Assembly: GCA_947178085.1 (NCBI GenBank)
Contig: CAMWWS010000090.1
Location: 1 to 9,202, forward strand
From: an uncultured Lachnospiraceae bacterium
GTDB taxonomy: Bacteria > Bacillota_A > Clostridia > Lachnospirales > Lachnospiraceae
DNA length: 9,202 nucleotides
Reading direction: 5' to 3'
Shown: positions 6,113 through 9,202 of the stretch, in pieces
Numbering within the stretch: position 1 is the stretch's first letter
Layout of the letters: every line of letters begins with the position of its first letter
Notes under the pieces: model-generated
The model's database searches: none
Seen by the model: the letters and a program-made list of their open reading frames with translations, nothing else
What the model was told of the DNA's origin: nothing
Position numbers and translations under genes: made by a program

Positions 6113-7383
6113 TGGAAAATAAGTCTGAAAATAAGAAAACGGCGTCTGCGAAAGTAACTTCCATTGCGTGGAAAATCAATCTGCAAAATGTATGGACCAG
6201 AGCGAGGGCGTATTTTTTGTTTGATCTTTTATTATGTATTGTTTTTATGTCGATATTTATTTATGGATTGGATGTTCAGCTTGCAGGCGCATTCTCACTT
6301 GACTATGACAGGAGTGTCATGTGGGAAAAAGGCTTGAAAGAAGCGGTATACAGGGTCGGAACTGACAGCGAAAATCTGCTTTATACAGTTGAAATCGGTC
6401 AATGGTTATATTGGTTTCGGTGGGCGGCAATATTTATTGCCATTGTGCAGCTTTTACAGGTGATTGAAGAAATGGTACGTGGGACAGCGCAGGTCAGAAA
6501 ACACCTTAGACCCTTAAATGAGATTGCGGCACAGGCGCAGGCGTTGAGTAAGCAGACATTTGATGAGACCAAATATCACAATCTGGAGGATGCTATATCT
6601 AACTTCAAGGCGGATACGATTGATGCGGGAATTCATATGCACGATAAGGACCTAATGGGAATTGAGACAGCGCTGAACGGTTTACTGGAACGGATTCGCG
6701 CCTCTTATAAGCAGCAGACACAGTTTGTTTCGGATGCCTCGCATGAGCTGCGCACACCCATAGCGGTAATTCAGGGATATGTGAACATGCTTGACCGTTG
6801 GGGAAAAGAGGACGAGGCGATACTCGCCGAGTCAATAGAGGCGATTAAGAATGAAGCTAATCATATGCAGAAGCTTGTCGAGCAGCTTTTGTTTCTGGCG
6901 CGTAGCGACGCGAACAGGCAAAGCCTTGATATGAAAAAGCTGTGTCTGAATGACATCATGAAAGAGGTTTATGAAGAATCACTTATGATTGACGAAAAAC
7001 ACCATTATAGATATGAGGTGACTGAAAAAGTCAATGTATTCGGGGACAGTGATATGCTAAAGCAGTCAGCGCGGATTCTGATTGACAATGCCGCGAAATA
7101 TACCGAAGAAGGAGAAGAAATCCTGATTCGGGTAGGAAAGTGGAAGGACGGTTCGCCCTTTTACAGTATTCAGGACAATGGAATCGGAATGGCGCCACAG
7201 GAGGTTACGCATGTCTTTGACCGCTTTTATCGTGCTGATGCAGTTCGCAATAGTAAGACCGGAGGAACTGGCTTAGGACTTTCTATTGCGAAATGGATTA
7301 TTGAGAGCCATCAAGGGTATTGTGATATTGTAAGCCGTGAAGGTCTGGGGACGCGGTTCAGCGTTATCCTACGGTCAGTGTGA
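6112..7383 (+). CDS. Two-TM sensor histidine kinase, partner of the OmpR-type regulator
   Basis: The 423-residue membrane kinase phosphorylates the preceding regulator. TM1 is at about 34-51 and TM2 at about 99-119, framing an external loop of only about 47 residues. A helical linker of about 80 residues (120-200) follows, HAMP-like at its end but not a clean HAMP. The dimerisation helix carries SDASHELRTP with the phosphorylated His211. The ATPase domain has the N box ILIDNAAKY (Asn326), DNGIGM (Asp355) and TGGTGLGLSIAKW (from 383), so it should be catalytically complete. ATG at 6112 is chosen over GTG at 6109: AAAGGA at 6097-6102 is 9 bases before the ATG, and the ATG shares its first base with the regulator's TGA. 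The external loop is small, so the stimulus may be sensed within the membrane or through a partner such as the DUF4342 protein. Confidence 0.94.
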   Translation: MENKSENKKTASAKVTSIAWKINLQNVWTRARAYFLFDLLLCIVFMSIFIYGLDVQLAGAFSLDYDRSVMWEKGLKEAVYRVGTDSENLLYTVEIGQWLYWFRWAAIFIAIVQLLQVIEEMVRGTAQVRKHLRPLNEIAAQAQALSKQTFDETKYHNLEDAISNFKADTIDAGIHMHDKDLMGIETALNGLLERIRASYKQQTQFVSDASHELRTPIAVIQGYVNMLDRWGKEDEAILAESIEAIKNEANHMQKLVEQLLFLARSDANRQSLDMKKLCLNDIMKEVYEESLMIDEKHHYRYEVTEKVNVFGDSDMLKQSARILIDNAAKYTEEGEEILIRVGKWKDGSPFYSIQDNGIGMAPQEVTHVFDRFYRADAVRNSKTGGTGLGLSIAKWIIESHQGYCDIVSREGLGTRFSVILRSV

Positions 7384-7401
7384 AAATTTATTTTTCACAC
7401 T
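7377..7401 (+). terminator. Terminator of the two-component operon, overlapping the kinase stop codon
   Basis: AGTGTGAAAA (7377-7386) and TTTTCACACT (7392-7401) form a perfect ten-pair stem around a 5-base loop. The + strand then runs through a T-rich tract (ACTTTTATTCTTTTT), as expected for intrinsic termination. The stem includes the kinase stop codon at 7381-7383. Its right edge is 8 bases from the stop of the convergent hydrolase gene. The stem is A/T-rich at its base near the loop, so it may be of moderate strength. Confidence 0.7.
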
Positions 7402-7409
7402 ATATACTT

Positions 7410-8585
7410 TTATTCTTTTTCAGCAAATATTCGTACTGTTGGACCGCCCTCGCAAAATTCAAGCACAGCAGTCAGGTCGGCACGGTTCATCCATGCAAGA
7501 GCTGTGCTGTCTGTTTGAACAATAGGTTTCCAGTCTTGACCGTCTTTTTGATTTACAATATGTATGCTGCATTGCTGACCGTTACAGTCAAGACCTGAGA
7601 GCGTGTATTCCGCCCGCATTTTTGTCTGTACGCCCAGATTATATTCCTGAGAATCGCAGCCCTCCGGTAATATGCAGCCTTGAAAATATGGCGTGTCGCA
7701 GTATCCGGTAAAGAAGATACTGACCTTGCTTATATCGCCTTCGGTAACAGTGTCGCTATGCGTGATTATAACGCGAATTGTCAGGATTTCTTTTCTGCCG
7801 GTCAAAAACTGCCGGATAGACGCAAAGGCGCTGTCAAACTGTGAGGAGTCGAAACCGTGGCCAAGGTTTCTTACAAGCTGTAGGCGGCATTGTCCGTTAC
7901 GATAGCTTTCTTTTGCGCGGATGGCATAGGAATAATTTACGTCATCGTCATCAAGTCCATGTAAGAGTAGAATATCACCCTGATATTTTGCAAGCTCAAG
8001 ATATGGGTCCATTCCGACAATCGTTTCATGGAAAATTTTTCCCAATAGAGTACTGCCGCAGTCAATAATATCAGGAACATTGTGCGGATCATAGCTTGAG
8101 CCGCCAAGACATCCCCTTCTGGCGTGATCGGGAATGCATATGGCGGGATAGATCATTATCAGCTTTTTAATCTCGTTTCCGCATCTGGCGGCAGTAAGCC
8201 CGGAGACAAAACCGCCTTGGCTGATTCCGACAAGGATAAGTTCGTTTGTCTCAACATAGGACAGACTTTTAACATAGTTTTTAACTGTAATTAAGTCCTC
8301 AATCTCTGTAAAGATGGTCATATCGGTTGTTTCTCCGTCGCTTTTGAAACGTGCATCCTCTCCGAGCATGCCGCCCCCACAGAAACTGAAACTGAATGCA
8401 GCATAGCCTATTTTGGCAAATTCTACACAATAGTCTTCTACACCCATGTAGTTTCCCGTAAAGCCGTGGCTTACAATTACGGCAGGATATTTACCGCTTT
8501 CGGAAGAATTGGCTGGTAGGTATTGCGCTCCCCTTATTGTTAATCCGTCTCTAATACATTCAAATGTTTGTTTTTCTATTTCCAT
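7410..8585 (-). CDS. Alpha/beta hydrolase (esterase-like) fused to a C-terminal DUF3237-like domain
   Basis: The 391 residues contain two domains. Residues 1 to about 265 form a serine alpha/beta hydrolase: VSHGFTGN (38-45, oxyanion region), nucleophile Ser122 in GISQGG, the acid in LLLHGLDDDD (most likely Asp213) and His243 in NLGHGF. The fold and the segment GYAAFSFSFCGGG resemble the cinnamoyl/feruloyl-esterase-like group of gut Firmicutes. Residues about 268-391 (FTGYCDTPYFQGCILPEGCDSQ, then AEYTLSGLDCNGQQCSIHIVN and TDSTALAWMNRADL) resemble DUF3237, a beta-barrel domain of unknown function usually found alone. No signal peptide is seen, so the enzyme is probably cytoplasmic. GAGGA lies 6 bases before the ATG, and a sigma-A promoter lies upstream. 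A role on acylated sugars or plant phenolic esters is inference only. Confidence 0.9.
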   Translation of the reverse strand: MEIEKQTFECIRDGLTIRGAQYLPANSSESGKYPAVIVSHGFTGNYMGVEDYCVEFAKIGYAAFSFSFCGGGMLGEDARFKSDGETTDMTIFTEIEDLITVKNYVKSLSYVETNELILVGISQGGFVSGLTAARCGNEIKKLIMIYPAICIPDHARRGCLGGSSYDPHNVPDIIDCGSTLLGKIFHETIVGMDPYLELAKYQGDILLLHGLDDDDVNYSYAIRAKESYRNGQCRLQLVRNLGHGFDSSQFDSAFASIRQFLTGRKEILTIRVIITHSDTVTEGDISKVSIFFTGYCDTPYFQGCILPEGCDSQEYNLGVQTKMRAEYTLSGLDCNGQQCSIHIVNQKDGQDWKPIVQTDSTALAWMNRADLTAVLEFCEGGPTVRIFAEKE

Positions 8586-8621
8586 TATAATTCCTCATTT
8601 CTGCGCACATCTTTAACCTGA

Positions 8622-8650
8622 ATTTTACTATATATCCTCAAAGATTTCAA
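8622..8650 (-). promoter_or_regulatory. Sigma-A promoter of the hydrolase-DUF3237 gene
   Basis: On the minus strand, TTGAAA (8650-8645) and TAAAAT (8627-8622) are 17 bases apart, with five-of-six and five-of-six agreement short of consensus at one base in the -10 and near-consensus in the -35. It ends about 37 bases before the ATG at 8585, leaving a short leader with a good ribosome binding site. Confidence 0.65.
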
Positions 8651-8752
8651 TTGTAGAACAGAGAACTTAATAATGCAAAGGAAATATAAGGTACAAAGGG
8701 AAATCAGCATAGGAAAAATCAGTAATATTTAATAGAATTGTGCATGTATCTG

Positions 8753-8761
8753 TGGTAAAAT
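8753..8761 (+). promoter_or_regulatory. Extended -10 promoter of the two-TM protein gene
   Basis: TGG directly before TAAAAT (8756-8761) makes an extended -10 element (TGn plus a five-of-six -10), itself preceded by another TG. No good -35 is found at the proper distance, which is common for extended -10 promoters. It lies 45 bases before the ATG at 8807. Confidence 0.5.
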
Positions 8762-8806
8762 AGGGATGTTAAACAATCGGAAGCCGGAACCGGAAAGAAG
8801 GATATC

Positions 8807-9202
8807 ATGGCAGGAATAAGTATTTTACTAATCAATTTTTTGGTCTTTATTGTTTTGGGAGCATCATTTATAGGATTTATTCTTTTTATTACTTCCATTA
8901 TTCTGTTTTTAAAAAAGAAGAAACCGCAACAGGGCGGAAAGAATAAAAACGGAAAAATAGCGGCGACGGTTATTTTGATAATCAGCCTTGTTTTTCAGAT
9001 TCCGTTAGTTATATCCATTGCAGCAATAACCATTGGCGCTGAAAGGCAGAAAGTAAAAGAAAAGGAAGAATTCGAGGCCATTGAAGATAAGGTTTATGCG
9101 CAAAAAGAGGAATGGAAAAGCGGGTTTGATTATGATGGGAAAAGTTTAGTTCCGGTAAGTATTCTTATAAATTCGGAAAACTACCGTTCGAGCGGCAAAA
9201 AT
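8807..9202 (+). CDS. Two-TM membrane protein of unknown function, 5' part only
   Basis: The frame is open from ATG 8807 to the window end (132 residues so far). AAGAAGGA at 8795-8802 is a strong ribosome binding site. TM1 spans about 6-35 and TM2 about 51-77, joined by the positive loop KKKKPQQGGKNKNGK; the positive-inside rule puts the loop in the cytoplasm and both ends outside. After TM2 comes a charged helical stretch (ERQKVKEKEEFEAIEDKVYAQKEEW, 79-103) and the start of a more structured part (FDYDGKSLVPVSILINSENY). I do not recognise the family. The C-terminal part outside the membrane continues beyond the window, so a sensor, lipoprotein-like or envelope role cannot be judged. It diverges from the hydrolase gene. 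Confidence 0.8.
   Translation, partial: MAGISILLINFLVFIVLGASFIGFILFITSIILFLKKKKPQQGGKNKNGKIAATVILIISLVFQIPLVISIAAITIGAERQKVKEKEEFEAIEDKVYAQKEEWKSGFDYDGKSLVPVSILINSENYRSSGKN

Noticed and set aside
1..9202. CRISPR array, tRNA or rRNA genes, insertion sequence, phage or toxin-antitoxin genes
   Set aside because: I read the gaps on both strands and saw no regularly spaced repeats, cloverleaf-like segment, transposase motif or paired small genes.

Overview
The window looks like ordinary chromosome from a low-to-moderate GC Firmicute, most likely a Lachnospiraceae-type gut or rumen clostridium. Pointers are the strong purine-rich ribosome binding sites, the A/T-rich intergenic DNA, the Clostridia-like HolA and dihydrouridine synthase sequences, a GH5 glucanase, and an alpha/beta hydrolase of a type I associate with Lachnospiraceae. 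This placement rests on protein resemblance, not on a marker gene.

Left part (1-3647, all + strand): the 3' part of a GH5 glycoside hydrolase; holA (DNA polymerase III delta subunit) with a TTG start; an unrecognised membrane-anchored Q/N/P-rich protein ending in a four-cysteine zinc ribbon; a histidine phosphatase; and a TehB-like SAM methyltransferase. Gaps are short, and a candidate promoter sits after holA. A perfect 27-bp inverted repeat lies between the methyltransferase and the convergent next gene.

Middle (3719-7401): a minus-strand tRNA-dihydrouridine synthase diverges from a three-gene + strand operon. The operon encodes a membrane protein with a UBA/EF-Ts-like N-terminus and a DUF4342-like transmembrane part, an OmpR-type response regulator, and a two-TM sensor histidine kinase. 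Regulator and kinase overlap by one base, and a hairpin with a T-rich tail overlaps the kinase stop codon. The membrane protein is a plausible accessory or output of the two-component system.

Right part (7410-9202): a minus-strand alpha/beta hydrolase carrying a C-terminal DUF3237-like domain, with a good sigma-A promoter, diverges from an unrecognised two-TM protein that runs off the window.

No tRNA, rRNA, CRISPR array, insertion sequence or phage gene was seen. Every gap between genes is under 300 bases. The points most worth following are the hydrolase-DUF3237 fusion, the DUF4342/two-component operon, and the orphan zinc-ribbon membrane protein.
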